Positions 1-12,231 of a stretch of 64,000 bases of DNA are shown here, piece by piece. The notes below the pieces were generated by a model. It saw only the letters and a program-made list of their open reading frames with translations. It ran no database searches and was not told the DNA's origin. The translations under genes and the position numbers were made by a program. Location of the stretch: the NCBI RefSeq assembly GCF_009870125.1, contig NC_046680.1, forward strand, positions 7,936,001 to 8,000,000, given 5' to 3'. How positions within the stretch are numbered: the stretch's first letter is position 1; each line of letters opens with the position of its first letter. Source of the stretch: Drosophila pseudoobscura (lineage: Eukaryota > Arthropoda > Insecta > Diptera > Drosophilidae).

Positions 1-866
1 GCTGAGAGGAAATATATTGAGTTGTCCCTGGAACAGAGTAATGCCCCCAAAGGCGAGATTCCACTAGTGCCCTGGCGTCACATATTGACCTCACGTCCGT
101 TTCTCGTTCTGGCCTTCTGCAAGATGAGTCAGGCCTGCAGCTTCTACACGCTGATGCAGCAAATTCCACGCTACATTCATGGCATCTTCCGGTATAGCAT
201 TTGGGCGAACGCCTTGCTCTCCGCGCTGCCCTTTGTGATCATGCTGATGTTTTCCTACTTTTTCATCTTCCTGGCCGAGTATCTGACGCAGCGGCGGAAC
301 ATTCCCCTGCCAATTCTTCGCAAAACCATCAATTCGTATGCCTCCTGGACTCCTGCCATTGCTCTAGTGGCGCTCACCTACATCAGCGACCAGAATGTTG
401 TTGGCATCATCTGTTGTCTGGTTGCAGCGGTGGCTGCCATCTCTGGCCAGGCGATTGGCTGCTCTCTCAATCATGTGGATCTCGCTCCAAACTTTGCAGG
501 GCTTCTGTTTGGCATCAGCAACACTTTGATGTCGGGGGCAGGTGTAATATCGCCGCTCATCATCGGCTTTGTGGTGACCAATGAAGTAAGTAATAATATA
601 CAGAATCAACTTCCCATATAGGATAATACGTATCGCATGTACTCACTTTACAGTCGGATCGTACGCAGTGGCGCTCTGTGTTTCTGGGAATTGCCGCAGT
701 TCTGTTTGTGGGAAATTTGTTGTATTTGATTTTTGGCGAAATGACTGTGCAGCCATGGAATGGACCCAAGCCCGTGGAGACAGGAACTGCAGTGGAAAAC
801 CAAACAGCAGGACCTATGCCAGCTCCAGATGGGCCGCCTTCCATGGAGAAATTTACCTATTTTTAG
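1..866 (+). CDS. SLC17-type MFS transporter, C-terminal part (5' end outside window)
   Basis: Two exons are visible: 1-585 (frame open through the window edge, so the start lies outside) and 654-866, joined across a 68-nt GT..AG intron (586-653). Together they give 265 residues ending at TAG 864-866. The sequence shows several hydrophobic segments typical of the second half of a 12-TM major-facilitator protein. It also has the SLC17 (Na/phosphate, sialin, vesicular glutamate) pattern: NHVDLAPNFAGLLFGISNT followed by the G-x-ISPLI-G segment. The last TM segment ends FLGIAAVLFVGNLLYLIFG and is followed by the family's QPWN tail motif. Known family role: organic or inorganic anion transport in plasma, lysosomal or vesicle membranes. 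The substrate cannot be told from this half. The C-terminal tail is Pro-rich. It is convergent with spatacsin. An orphan fly paralogue of the Picot/sialin group is likely; the exact member is not identified. Confidence 0.85.
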
Positions 867-1433
867 CACCACTTCGATCCAGAATGCATACAATTTTCAC
901 GCGATTCAAACCGTTTTAATTCGATTACGAACTGATATCTGGGTCTGCAGCCCAGAAGGCTGCAAGTCAAAAGGAAGTGGGTGTGGTGGGAAGGGTAGGG
1001 TTGGTCGAACATCTGACACATACGCCGGATCCGAGTTGCAAGCCTTCATGGCCGGGAGCTTACATTCGACTTGGCCCGATCTCCCATTAGGATGAGGTGG
1101 GCTGTCCCTCGTCCCTCGGGTTCAGTTCAGATGCCAGTCCGAGAGTGCATCCACAACGCTCTGGTCTGCGATGGCCGACTGCTGCAAGCATCCAGAAGAA
1201 TTTCAGTCAATCGTCTTTATTGATTTTTAATCCAAAGCTCGGGCTGATCCTCGTTTATGTGCCGGATTACTTCATCGACGAAATGTATGTAAAACTATAA
1301 CAAATACTCCAATATCTATTCTTTGAGTTGAGTTTGAGTTCTTCACCCTTCGCAAAGGCGGGCGGCCAATTAATAATAGCTTGCTAACTTAAAATCCAAA
1401 AAAGAAAATCACAATAATGTGTACATATGTATA
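867..1433. other. Convergent 3' UTR region between the MFS gene and spatacsin
   Basis: No coding sequence is supported. The stretch must hold both 3' UTRs. On the minus strand an AATAAA (plus-strand TTTATT at 1216-1221) lies about 215 nt past the spatacsin stop and is a fair poly(A) signal for it. I found no canonical plus-strand AATAAA for the transporter here. Confidence 0.5.
1216..1221 (-). promoter_or_regulatory. Candidate poly(A) signal of spatacsin
   Basis: AATAAA on the minus strand (TTTATT as written), about 215 nt downstream of the spatacsin stop. It is the only canonical hexamer noticed on that strand between the two convergent genes. Confidence 0.45.
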
Positions 1434-4400
1434 TCATGTGTCCGCTGCTGTGTGGAACTCGTTGCGCCCGAAATTCGTGTCGCGCAGATAGTAAACCGGC
1501 GAATCGTTTATCAACGACAACAGAATGGGCTTGAGGCCTAAAATGGATGCCAATTTGTATTTGAGTGTCACCGACTTAATCAGTTCGACCAGATGGGCCA
1601 GGGACTCCTCCTGCTTGGCGGTTGTGGCATTGCTCTGGGCGTGTACCAAGTACCTGATAGAATCGAGAATATCGAGATTAAGACAAAACTAGAGCTGTGT
1701 AAGTACGTCTATCCTTACCCCTTGACCACTTGTTCGATCACATCGTCGCTTAAACGCTGATGGCAGAGATACTCCTGAAGATATAGTGGGTTCTGCTGCA
1801 GCACAAATTGGGAGAGAATGGCCTCGCTCCAGTTAATATCGTAGCCATAGGCGCGACTCAATATCAGAGTTTGCGGGACACTAGAAAAGTGTACATTCAA
1901 TTAGTAAGGGCCTGAAGATCAATGCTAGAATTGTACCTGATTTGCGTGTTGACAAGTTCACGAAACTGTTCCCTAGATCGGACGCCTATGACGCTCACAC
2001 AGAGCAGAGGAGAGTTGTTATTGTGTCGCCGCTCCAGGGCCTTGTTGCAAAGATCCAGCTGCACGGCAATAAGCTCTGCACGCGATACACTCTGTTGGGC
2101 CAAGAGCAGCTTGTTGTCCAGCAGATAGTTCTCCGTGGCATGCGTGTAGTTCTCCATGGCCTGCTGTAGAAGATTCTGCACCTCTGTAGAGCATTTCAGT
2201 TTGTTGAACTGCTCGGCCAGGGCCTGGATGCGGATTACCACACCCTGGGCCTCTTCGGTCCACATTTCGGCCAGTTCTTTATACATGAGGAAATGCAAGG
2301 CAGCAAGTCGCAGCAGCTCCTTGCCGTTCTTCGGCTGATACTCCCGCAAATAACTGAGAATGGCCGAGCGCAGGCCACTCTTCTGATCCTCATCGAATTG
2401 ACCCAGCAGCGACTCGAACTGTTCGTTCTCAATCAGCGAATCGAAGCAGTAGAACATCTCCCGATAACGGGCAATGCCAATCAACATGCGGACGATCAGT
2501 GACCAGGATTTGGCCTTGGCCAGTTGTCCATTAAGCTGCTTAGCCTTCTGTAAAACACTGGCAATGCCCTCCATAGAGCACTCGTGGACAAAGCACAAGT
2601 GCGCCTTGATCAGAAGCTCCACGTAAATCTGGTTCTGCTTCTTGTGGGAGAGTACTTGGGGAACGCCAGATAATCCTCCAGGTGGTGTGGCTATCGGTAA
2701 TCCATAAAGCGTTATAATCCCCGAGAGACGCTCAAACGTATCGCTCTCCTCGTACACCTTTCCGTCCTGATAGCGACGATAGGCCTTCAAGGCCTCGCAG
2801 TAGTCCAGCAGGCAGTTGCCCAGCATCGTGGTGTTTGGCGTCAGTTCCAGGAACAGGTGGAAATCCCTATCGATGCTGTGACCCCAAAGATCAGCGTTCC
2901 TTAGGGCGTTCCGGGGCTGTTGGTTGGCGTTAAATATGTAAAAGCGTGGACGTACAATGCACGTTGTGAGCTCTAGGGCGAGAATATCGGCAATCTGGCA
3001 AAGAAAAGTGTTGGATAAGTCTAAGTATTGTTTTCTAGGGAACAGATCAGATCTCACCTCCTTTGGTGTCATACGCGTGGATATTTGTATGTCGCTGACC
3101 ACCAACAAACGCTGCAGGCAGTCTTCATCGGCGGCACTCTTCAGCAGCACATTGACATCTTTGGTGCGTAGCACATCCAAATACTCCTTGTCCAGGTACA
3201 TGGCAGCCCGATAGGCCAGCACAATGCGTCTACCTAGCTCCACGCCAGCCTTAAGCTTCGATCCAATGCCCAGTAGGGTCTCGAGCGTCTGCTGTTTCTC
3301 CTTGGATGGTATCTCCTCGAACTCCAGGGCCAGGGAGTCCGAGCAGCTGTCGGAGAGATCGCTGCCACATCGCGACATCACATTCTGATTGAGCGTAATC
3401 CGATTGAACTTTGGAAACGTACTCTTCTCAATCTCGCCGAGCAACTGTCGCTCTTTGCTGGACAGATTACCGATGCTGGCCATGCCCTCGGCCAGAGCCA
3501 TCGCAAAGACAATGAATCGCAGATCGTTGGGCCGATACTCGAAGAGTTCCTGCAATCGCAACGCCTCCACAATATCGCCCTTGTCCAGGAGCGTGTTTAG
3601 CAGGCTGTCCAGTCGTCTCTCCATCTCAGCCGTTAGGCGAGATTTTCCGGCAATGCTGAGGTCATCGATGCCGGCCAGTTCCTTTAGCTCTGAGAAGGAT
3701 TTGTAGAGAACAAGGCGCTCCTGGAGCATGATCTGTTCGTAATACTCCGAGTGGTAGATGGCCAGCGTGGAAAGCTGATCCTCTGGCAGATTCAGATAGC
3801 ACACGACCATATCGTATTCGATCTGATCCCTGTCGAAGGACTCGTTGGGGAACAAATGGTGCTGCTTGATCACACCCAGCGCACTTAGGAGCAACTCGTA
3901 GCGCCTAACACCATCCGCCTGCAGGACGGTGGCAGCATGCAGAAGAAAGTTAACCAGAATGGCCGGAGGCAGAGCATGCTGTTCGATCTCCCGCTCGTAC
4001 TCCTGGTGAGGACGCAGCACTCCAGCATCCAACTCCGCGAGCCACTTGCCATAGACACTGTCGCTTAGCGGAAGCTGCAGCAAGGTAGCCAATTGCAGTG
4101 CCTCGTCGTACTCCTTCGCCTCGATAAGAGAATCCACCAGACGCTTGTACTCGGGGCTGTCCCTTCTCACAAGCTGCTCCAGGTCAATGGCCAGTTCCCT
4201 TAGCCATGTGGCGGCCACACCAAAGACCTTGTGCAGCAGGCAAAAGTCAAGGAGATCGCAAATGTCGCCTACATCTGAGCGGCAGATGCAGTCCAGAAAT
4301 CTCTGTTGCTGCAGAATGCAGTCAAAGTTTGACTGCAACTGAACGAGCAGCAGCCCAATGGACCGCTGCATCATCTGTTTGCGCGGCAGGGGGGCACACA

Positions 4401-7197
4401 GCGGAAGAGTGACTGCATCTTGGCTCCAGCTGCAGAAAAACTGACGCAGCTCCATAATTGTGGACTCGCTAAAGTCCTCCTGGTGGCTTGTCAACTGCAG
4501 GAATCGGCACAGATGCGTGAATTTGCAATCCTACAAGAAGATGCAGAATTATTGGAATCGGGAATCAATAGTTTTAGCATCCCCGCACTCACCGGTTTGA
4601 AGATTTCGAAGCTGTGCAGGAAAGCGTTCACATGCCCGCCAGCAACGGTTCCCCGTATCACAGACCACACCCACTCGGAGCGATCGTCTTCTCTCGTTTT
4701 GGATGCCTCCCGCAGAAGGGTGCTCCACTGTCCGCTGGCCACAGCCAGCCAAACGAGCCAGCACCAGTCTAGATTTCTTCTACTTAGGGTGGCGGCCAAC
4801 ACAGCGAGGATGGGAAGCTCTTCCCTGATGCAGTGCCTCAAGAGATTGATGCTGCTGCAGTGCGGAGTGCTGACCTGCATCATTTCCAGAAATTTGGCTG
4901 TGGTTGAGATGATTTCCTCGTCGGGCAGATTGTTGGAACTGCACAGGATTATGGCAAACAGATCCTGTCGAGCGCAATGAGTGAGCAGGTTGCACATGGT
5001 CTGACCCGCATTCCTTTCTAGCTGCTGCTGCTGCACACTGGTGGCCTCCTGGATGGAACTGTGCGAAGAGTTGGTCATCGTGTCCTGCGAAGAGTTCGTC
5101 TGAGTTTCGCCCCCTCGACGCGCGGGTCTGTTGGAACTCCGCTTGTGTTGGCGGTCACTGGGGGACTCGTAGCTTAATGCGCGCAGCAGGTGGACGCCCA
5201 GCGGAGAAGACTTGAAGTCCGGCAGAAGCTTCTTGAGCTCGGTCAGTGGCAGATCAAAGTACTGGAAGAGCAGCAGCAGATGCCACCAATCCTTCCTGGA
5301 GGCGTAATACTTGAGCAGAGCCCCTGGAAAGCTTCCCGGAATATTCCGCATAGCCAGACGCATCAGAGCTTGATACAGATCCAATGGAAACTCTTGGGGA
5401 TTCGCATCGAGCCGTTCCACCAGATCCCGGTCCCACTTGGCCAACAAATCCGAATAGCTCTCGCTATGCTGACGCTTTGGCAGGTGTCGCTGCAGCAGGA
5501 GGAAGCTGCGCAGTAGCTGAGTGTCGAATCCCAGCATCTCGCAGCAGGCCACACAGTGGGTGACAAGCTCCTCATCGCCGGCATGCTGCAGGGCCAGCTG
5601 CGTGGTCGTTTCGCAGGCATGGAACAGTTGCGTCTTCGTTATCTGGCCATACAGCTGCAGCTGCTCCGTGATCAGATAGTACACTGCATAGGCGCTCCTG
5701 TGTTGCTTCAGATAGTGCGTGTAGTTCAGCTGCGACTTCCTGGCAAAGCGCTGGCAGAGACGGGGATTCGAGAAGGTCACCAGTTCCCCATGGCCAGCGG
5801 CAGCCAGCACCGAGAGATTCACTTGCTTGAACTTCAGGAATAGTTCATGCGCCGTCGGCAGACCAGAAGGGCTGCCCGTCGGTCCATGGTCAAATCGAGC
5901 CGTCAGCGACTTGAGATATGGCACTCTGCTCAGGCTGGTGGAGGTGAGAAAGCTCTCCAGGGAGCGCACGCTGGGCTCAAGCGATAGAAAATCGTAGAAT
6001 GTGAGCAGGGGATGCTCTTCGAAGGGGCCGACTGTCTCGTTGTGTGTCTTCTCCAGAAACGATTGCACGCTTTTGGATATCTACAAAAGGGAAATTATTA
6101 AAGGGTACCAGTGCGCAGTGTCTCCTTGAATCTTATACCAGTTCAAATCCCTCGTGCTGCGCCAAAGAATGAGTTTTGAGATCAATTATAAGTGTGAGCA
6201 AGGCCTCCTGATGCGCCTCGCTGCCCGCCAGCTGCTCAAGAGAGGCAATGGGCACACAATCCATCAAAAGCAGGCTGTGGTGGCCACGATCGAGGAGATA
6301 TTTTGCCAGCGGCTGGCGACTTATGAGCTCCGAGTGCTGTCCCAGGCATTCCATGGTGCAGAGGCGACGCAGCTGTATGGGAATATCGGATGATTCATCG
6401 GGGAAGAAGTACCCCGCGCGGGCAAAGTAATTGCGCAGCGTTTCACTGGGCTGCTGCAGCTGTTCCAGCGCGTAGTCGTACATGGAAGAGTCCACCTGCC
6501 AAGCCGCATAGCCCTTCTCGAGCGGCGATAATGTGTCCTCTGTTTCCTTGCCCTCCCGACAGCAGCACCAGCGCTGCAGTTCGTCCAGCCGTTGATTATC
6601 CACGAGGTGCTGCCACACCATCTCCTTGTTGAGCTCGGATAGCAGCGATTCATTGCCATTGGCAAAGAAGAGCTCCACCAGGAGCAGCTGTAATGCTTCT
6701 TCCGGCAGCGTCATCAACGCCTCGATGTGCACCCGCGGCAATTGGGTCTTGAGTTTCGACAGCAGGGATCCGCACTCACGCAGCTGCTGCACCAGCGACC
6801 AGTAGTAGGCCAGGACAGGCTCCTCCTGCTCATACAGCAGCGGTTCCTTGGTGCGCAGATGATCCAGCACATACTCACTGAGATCCTCGTCCTGGCACTC
6901 GCAGGCGTACTGAAAAAAGAAGCACTTGACGTCCCTGTCCACATTACGCAATGTGGTGTCCGCCTTGTGGACGAGGCGCTCCGACAGCAATCGCTGTACA
7001 TACGCCTGCACGACATCGTAGAAGTAGTGACGATACTCCGCTATGGTGGTTTTTCTCTTCTTAGCCCAGTATTCCAAGCACAGGTCGATGTTCTCGCCTT
7101 TGGTGGCTACTTCCTTGATGATGGCCACCTCGCTGATGCCTGACCAGCTCTTGAACAGTTTGTCGCGTGCCTGCGCCTGGGCCTGAGCGGAATGCAT
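1434..7197 (-). CDS. spatacsin: Spatacsin (SPG11 homologue)
   Basis: Six coding exons on the minus strand: 7197-6139, 6080-4593, 4530-3058, 2994-1937, 1880-1719 and 1653-1434. All introns are 56-65 nt with GT..AG ends, and phases are consistent throughout. They total 5460 nt, or 1819 aa plus a TGA stop. The start is the first ATG of the frame (7195-7197). The protein is Leu-rich and alpha-helical with no membrane segment. The last about 300 residues match the Spatacsin C-terminal domain, for example the segment SVPQTLILSRAYGYD..W, then YLCHQRL and LLSLINDSPVYYLRD near the end. It is shorter than human spatacsin (about 2440 aa), as expected for insects. Known role: partner of spastizin/ZFYVE26 and the AP-5 complex on late endosomes and lysosomes, required for autophagic lysosome reformation. 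Loss in people causes hereditary spastic paraplegia. The short Ser/Thr/Gln-rich linker near residues 670-700 is low-complexity. Confidence 0.93.
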
Positions 7198-8523
7198 CTT
7201 AATGGGCGTTGGGCGGACGTGTGTATGTGGAATGTTCCTTGAGATTTTTTCACATTTCCTTTGTTTGGAATCAACAGTTGTTTAATAATGGCCTCCCACA
7301 GCTGATTAGTCTTATCTGTAGTTCAAAAGAGAACTAGTTCGTTTGCGTGTTAGTTTTTTGTTTAAAAAATCTTGAACTCGTTTGCACAACTACCACAAGT
7401 TAAAAAACCTTTATTTACTTTTCAAATATACAAATATTCATTAAAATTTTATATTTTAAAAATGATTTTTGATTTTTTGACTCCACAGTTGGTTCATTTG
7501 ATATCGCTTCGATAGTTTGGTTCGATTGTTTGGCGCTGCCAGACAGCTGTATTTTTCTGCTACCCTTTTGGCGCCCAATTTGAAACCCGTAACGCCATAT
7601 GTTGGTATCAGCTTTCGTTTTCGTTGGTTTTTTTTAGCAAGCTGTGTAATTCTATATCCATTTCAGACGTCCTTCTTTGTGAAATTCAAGTAGCTCAAGG
7701 AAGCTACAAGTTCGCATAAAAGTTCAAGTCACATGTGGGGCTTGATCGAAGACCAGACCCCCCACACTAGCCTATGCACTGTAGAGGGTCGTCTGCTCCG
7801 TTTGGGCCCAGTGCTCCTTCCGTTCCTGTTATTAGCCAGAACTTGGCCATTTAGATTTGCAATTTTTGGGCTTACAACATCCGCTTACACAACCTGTGGG
7901 CCGTTGGGGCAAATACATAAATCAACTCCGTAAGAAAAACTTACAACCTTTCTAGGAAGCTTCTATCGTCCAGCAGCAGCACTTTCCACATGACACCTGA
8001 ACCTCTCTAAGGTCGGAGCCAGAGTCGGTGGCTCCATTAATAATTTTCACACGACCTGTTGGCTGGGGGGGAGGGGGACTTGTGTCATGTAAATTTGACA
8101 TGCCACATTCTGTGGCCGGCCACCTTTCGTTGGCTGTTGCGTAAGCTGATATGCAGCAGCATAATTATATTCTTTATGTTTTTTACGCCGAAAGAAGAAC
8201 AGGAACAACAACATAAAGATACATACATATGTATGTTTGCGCCATATTTTGTGTGGCTCGTTGTTTTTGTTTTTGGAACTCTCTTCGTGTGGCCAGTGGT
8301 TCTGCTTGTTGTGGTTGTTGCTGTTGTTACCGTTTTGGTCACTTTACAAATAGTTGGAGTGGAAAAAAGCTTTATGGGATCTGCTGCTCCTCCTTCCTCT
8401 CCTCCTCCTCGGAGCAGCAGCAACGGTGGAGACCCATGTCTGCAGTTGGGCTTTGAGCGGGTGACTTGGCAATCAAACCGGTTGTCCCTGCTCGGTCTTT
8501 CTGCTGGTTTTACTGTCTCTGAA

Positions 8524-8562
8524 TCTGTATTTGTATCTGTATCTGTATCTGTATCTGTATCT
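8524..8562. repeat. Hexamer microsatellite (TCTGTA)n
   Basis: About six near-perfect copies of TCTGTA. They create a Val/Ser-rich spurious reading frame on the plus strand that is not a gene. Confidence 0.9.
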
Positions 8563-8652
8563 ACGTGTCTGGTAGTGTGTGTGTGATTTATAGTTACGCA
8601 CAAGCGCGCAAATCCAATTAGACGAACCGACTGACCTGGCTGACAGCCTGAA

Positions 8653-8672
8653 TGACTGACTGACTGACTGAC
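8653..8672. repeat. Tetramer microsatellite (TGAC)5
   Basis: Five perfect tandem copies of TGAC. Confidence 0.9.
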
Positions 8673-9148
8673 AAAAATGAAGCTTGGCCCGCAGCAAATG
8701 CCGCCAGATCTTCAGCTGAAGCTCCTCTGGGCACAGTAGTCATTCCCACAAAATGATATGATCAATATTTTAATTGATTTCGATCATAAATACATATAAA
8801 AGTACTGCAACCAAAAATCTTTTCTTATCATTTTCTGCTGATAACTTCATTTAAATATCCCTACATCAATGTAAGATTAATTCATTGATGCGTTCTCTTC
8901 TTCTTTAAACTTATTCCCTGATCGCTGATACTTTCGTATAATTGATATATCCTGAAACTCCTTTCAATGTTCCCCCAAATTCCTTTGCAAAACAAACATC
9001 TCATTTTATAATTGAATTCCAGATATTGCTTATATCTGGGAACTACTGTAACTCATAGAGATAGATTCGGCTCGGCCGGACTGTATCTGTTTTCGACGTT
9101 TACATCACCGCCAATGGCGGAACTTCATTGCCCCGGCCACACAAATGT

Positions 9149-9198
9149 CGTCCATCGTCCGTTGTCCGTTGTCCGTCCGCTGTCCGCTGTCCGCTCCG
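9149..9198. repeat. GTCCGYT-type minisatellite
   Basis: Seven to eight imperfect copies of a GTCCG(C/T)T heptamer, in non-coding DNA. Confidence 0.8.
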
Positions 9199-11784
9199 AT
9201 CGCCTTTGTTGCATTTTTCTCAAAAATACATTCAAAGCAACGAACTGCAGTCGCATCTTTATCTAAAAATTGAATTGAAATGTATGTCATAATACCTTTG
9301 GCATGCCGGCCAGTTGCTTGACATTAAAAATGTGCTCCCTCTCCATCGTTCCCCCACTCTGGCACTGGCACTGGCACTGGTACTGCCAGAGCCCCAGCCA
9401 CATATGGTTGAATGCAAATTTTCATCAGCCATGTGGAGCAAAAAATAAAGCCGATGACGTTGTCGTCATCATCGTTTCTCCCCAATTGAAATGCAACTCA
9501 CAAAACTTTGGGGAACGGGCCCGGGCCTCGGACCTCGTTGTACCCGCTCCTAGTTGAAACATTTTGTGCTTTTAATTTTTTCGCAAAAAGGGCCAAGTGC
9601 TCGTCCGTGTGTGTGGTTATTGTTTTGATGGCTCTTTCCCACGTTAAATGGGTCTCAAGTATGATATCGTATCAAGATCGGGGTCTGGACAGGGTGTGTT
9701 CCACACGTTCCCCACACACTTGAATGCTTAAACAGTTCGCTGCGGTGCGGTACGGTTCGATCGAGACTCGTCCCCGGATAACCTTCAAGCAATTTGAGTG
9801 TGTTTTTTTCTGGGGCTTTTCCTATGGAAAGTCAAGCCGGTCCACCGATTTGGTAATCGCCTATCCGGACAATAGACCGTTTTTGGGGGTGAGAGAGAAA
9901 GAGAAAAAGAAACAAAAATTGATTGATAGTCGCGGCACATTCCACATACCACAAGCTTCCCTTGACTCCCCCTCCAATAAACTTGTTTTCACTGACCCCC
10001 CCCTGTCCCCTCTGTCTGTCTTTCTTCTCTATTTCTATGTTTTGCAAAACAACAAATGGGGAACCAAAGCGATGATTAATTGGGGATGACTGACTGGGTG
10101 GACTGGAGGAGATGCAAATCCCGAACCACGCCACGGAATACCATTGCAGATAGGTCACAGATCCCATAGTTTATCCGTCCAAAATCGTCCAATGAACCGA
10201 TCGGATCGATTGACACAGAAACTCAATGATGGAAGATCTGTCCAAGTAGCATCTTTGTCAGACATACACGAGTATATCCCATTGATTGGGCTTTGTTCTG
10301 GTGCGAATCGAGAATGGGATTCTTTGGAGATATGTATATTTGCATTTGTTTTGGCCAGCCTTTCGCTTGTACCGTTAAATCGCAGCCACTCTCTTGGGCC
10401 ATAAATTGGCTTGGCCCAAACGCCGAAACAAAATGCCTCATTAACACCTGGTTTGCGTGCGATATTTGAGCTTTCGATTTAACGGTCATGCCCCGGATCA
10501 AAATATTGAAATTCAATTTCTTTACGGTCAAGCGAGGGGCAGAGAGGTATGGGGCGGTGTTCAAGTTCAGAGCCCATAACCTCGTTGGTGGTCCCCCAGT
10601 GTTCCGAGTTCTTCCCGTTCTCTGTCTTTTTTTCCTTCTAATTAAAATCAACATGCGCTGAAAATCAAAAGTGCAAACAGAACCAGAACATAAATCAACA
10701 TTGAAGTGAATCCGAATCAGAATCAGAATCTGAATCTGAAGTCCCGAACCCGAATCCCGACCCGTGTCCAGGCAGCAGCCAATACTGATCTCCCTCTCTC
10801 GCTGTCTCTCTCGAGTCCCGTCCCAACGGCCTTGCTTATCAGCCGTTTTTCTTTCCTTTGTTCATTCGTTGTTTCTTCTTTGGTTTGCTTTCTTTGTTTC
10901 CGAACTCTTCTTGCCACACGATGTTCTTGATGTTTTTTGTTTTTTTTTTTTTTTGGCCAAGTTGCAGGCCATTTTGCCGCAACAGGTTCTTGTCTTCCAT
11001 CCATTCCAGTGCTCTCTCTCTCTCTTCTCTCTCCTCCCATTCCACATAACTTCCAAAGCCAAGAACTGGACACTCAACAGGTTCTCGTGCGGAAAGAGCG
11101 CTCTCAGAGAGCAGTGGAGGAGTACGCTACTCTCTCTCTGTCTCCCTCCTGCTTAGATAAGTGACTTTCAGCATTAAATAGAAATATACCTGTTTGCTTT
11201 GCTATATGCAGTTGTTGTTGTTGTTGGTGCTGCTGCTGCTTCTGCTGGTGTTCCCTGATAAGAGGGTCTAACCCCCATTAGCAAATGATTTCCATGGGCA
11301 TTGGAGTGCCCAACATATTGACAGCATACGTACATTTCCTACTGGGTTTTTTCTTTCGCCGCCCTCTCTCTCCCACCTACTAGAAGCGGCTCAGGTAGTT
11401 GCTCTCTCTCTCAAAACCAAGGTATAATTTGTATTAGGTGAAGACAATACTCTCACTCTCACGAATTTCCGCTTGTTGTTCACTTTTTCTTTCCTTCTTC
11501 CATAAATCCACAGAGCACACCTCATGAAATGCACCTCACCTTGTATTCCATATACTCGGCCCACAACAACAGCAACGTCTTAAGACGCATTGCTCTCCCG
11601 CTCTCGACAGTTTTTCAGCTGCCTTTTAACGTGGCTTGCTTGGGTATTTTTGCAACTGCTGGGCCAGAGAGAGAGAGAGCGAGCGCTGTAGCGAACAAGA
11701 TTCGACACGATACCACATGAGCTTTGCCTGATCGAGACTCTCGGCCAGCGGTGTCTCAGTCTCCATTCGGCTCTCATTTTGTTC

Positions 11785-11933
11785 AGTTCGTAAGACCCGA
11801 CGCGCCAGCAAGAACCAGGCCGACACAACGTTATATGCCCCCCTCGCGCGCTCGCTTCTGGTGGCCCGCGCAGCCTTTCCGTGTCCACCGTGTCCGTGTC
11901 CGTGATTGTGCGTGTCCCGTGCCTGTTGTGCCT
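11785..11933 (+). promoter_or_regulatory. Shroom: Possible distal Shroom start site and non-coding first exon
   Basis: TTCAGTTCG at 11783-11789 matches the fly initiator TCAGTT. It is followed by about 150 bases that end at a good donor (CTT|gtgagt, 11934) and then by a long A-rich stretch. GAGA-factor-like repeats lie just upstream (about 11669-11690). Joining to the acceptor at 18583-18585 would give a spliced 5' UTR for the long Shroom form. This is position and motif inference only; no transcript evidence is available. Confidence 0.25.
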
Positions 11934-12189
11934 TGTGAGTTTATTAAAAGAATTAATGCACATATTAAAACGAGTGCATTTGTTTTGTCAATGGAAATTC
12001 TGTGAAAAGTTTACTCAGCTTAAGCTCTCCAAACAAAACAGAGAGAGAAAGAGAACGCGCGAAGGAAAAAGAGAGAAAGAGAGAGAGAGAGAAGTAATGC
12101 AAACAAAAAGCGGCCAAAAGCACGAAACGGCCTTTTAAGCTTTATAACAATATCGTGTAAAAATGTGCCTCAACAAAAAAATTACAAAA

Positions 12190-12231
12190 TTCAGCAAACA
12201 TCAACAAAAATTCAGCAAACATCAACAAAAA
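12190..12231. repeat. Short tandem duplication in A-rich DNA
   Basis: TTCAGCAAACATCAACAAAA occurs twice in a row (about 21-nt unit) inside an A-rich stretch. It could be unprocessed 5' UTR or intron of Shroom. Confidence 0.8.

Larger units (their letters stand above)
7198..11784. other. Intergenic region, spatacsin 5' side to the Shroom upstream region
   Basis: No exon is supported. The first about 350 bases (7198-7560) should hold the spatacsin 5' UTR and promoter. An imperfect DRE-like stretch (TATCGCTTCGATAG, about 7502-7515) and a CAGCTG (7546-7551) lie there. The rest is simple-sequence-rich: TCTGTA hexamers (8524-8562), TGAC tetramers (8653-8672), a GTCCGYT array (9149-9198) and a long T tract (about 10933-10956). 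It may contain Shroom regulatory DNA, but nothing recognisable as a gene or RNA was found. Confidence 0.5.

Noticed and set aside
1897..1936. Extension of the spatacsin large exon to a stop at 1897
   Set aside because: A donor at 1936 and acceptor at 1881 restore the conserved sequence SVPQTLILSRAYGYD; the extra residues are intron read-through.
8059..8603. Long overlapping frames on both strands near 8.1-8.6 kb, one with a hydrophobic stretch
   Set aside because: They arise from GTT/GTG and TCTGTA repeats; the opposite strand is equally open, which is typical of simple sequence.
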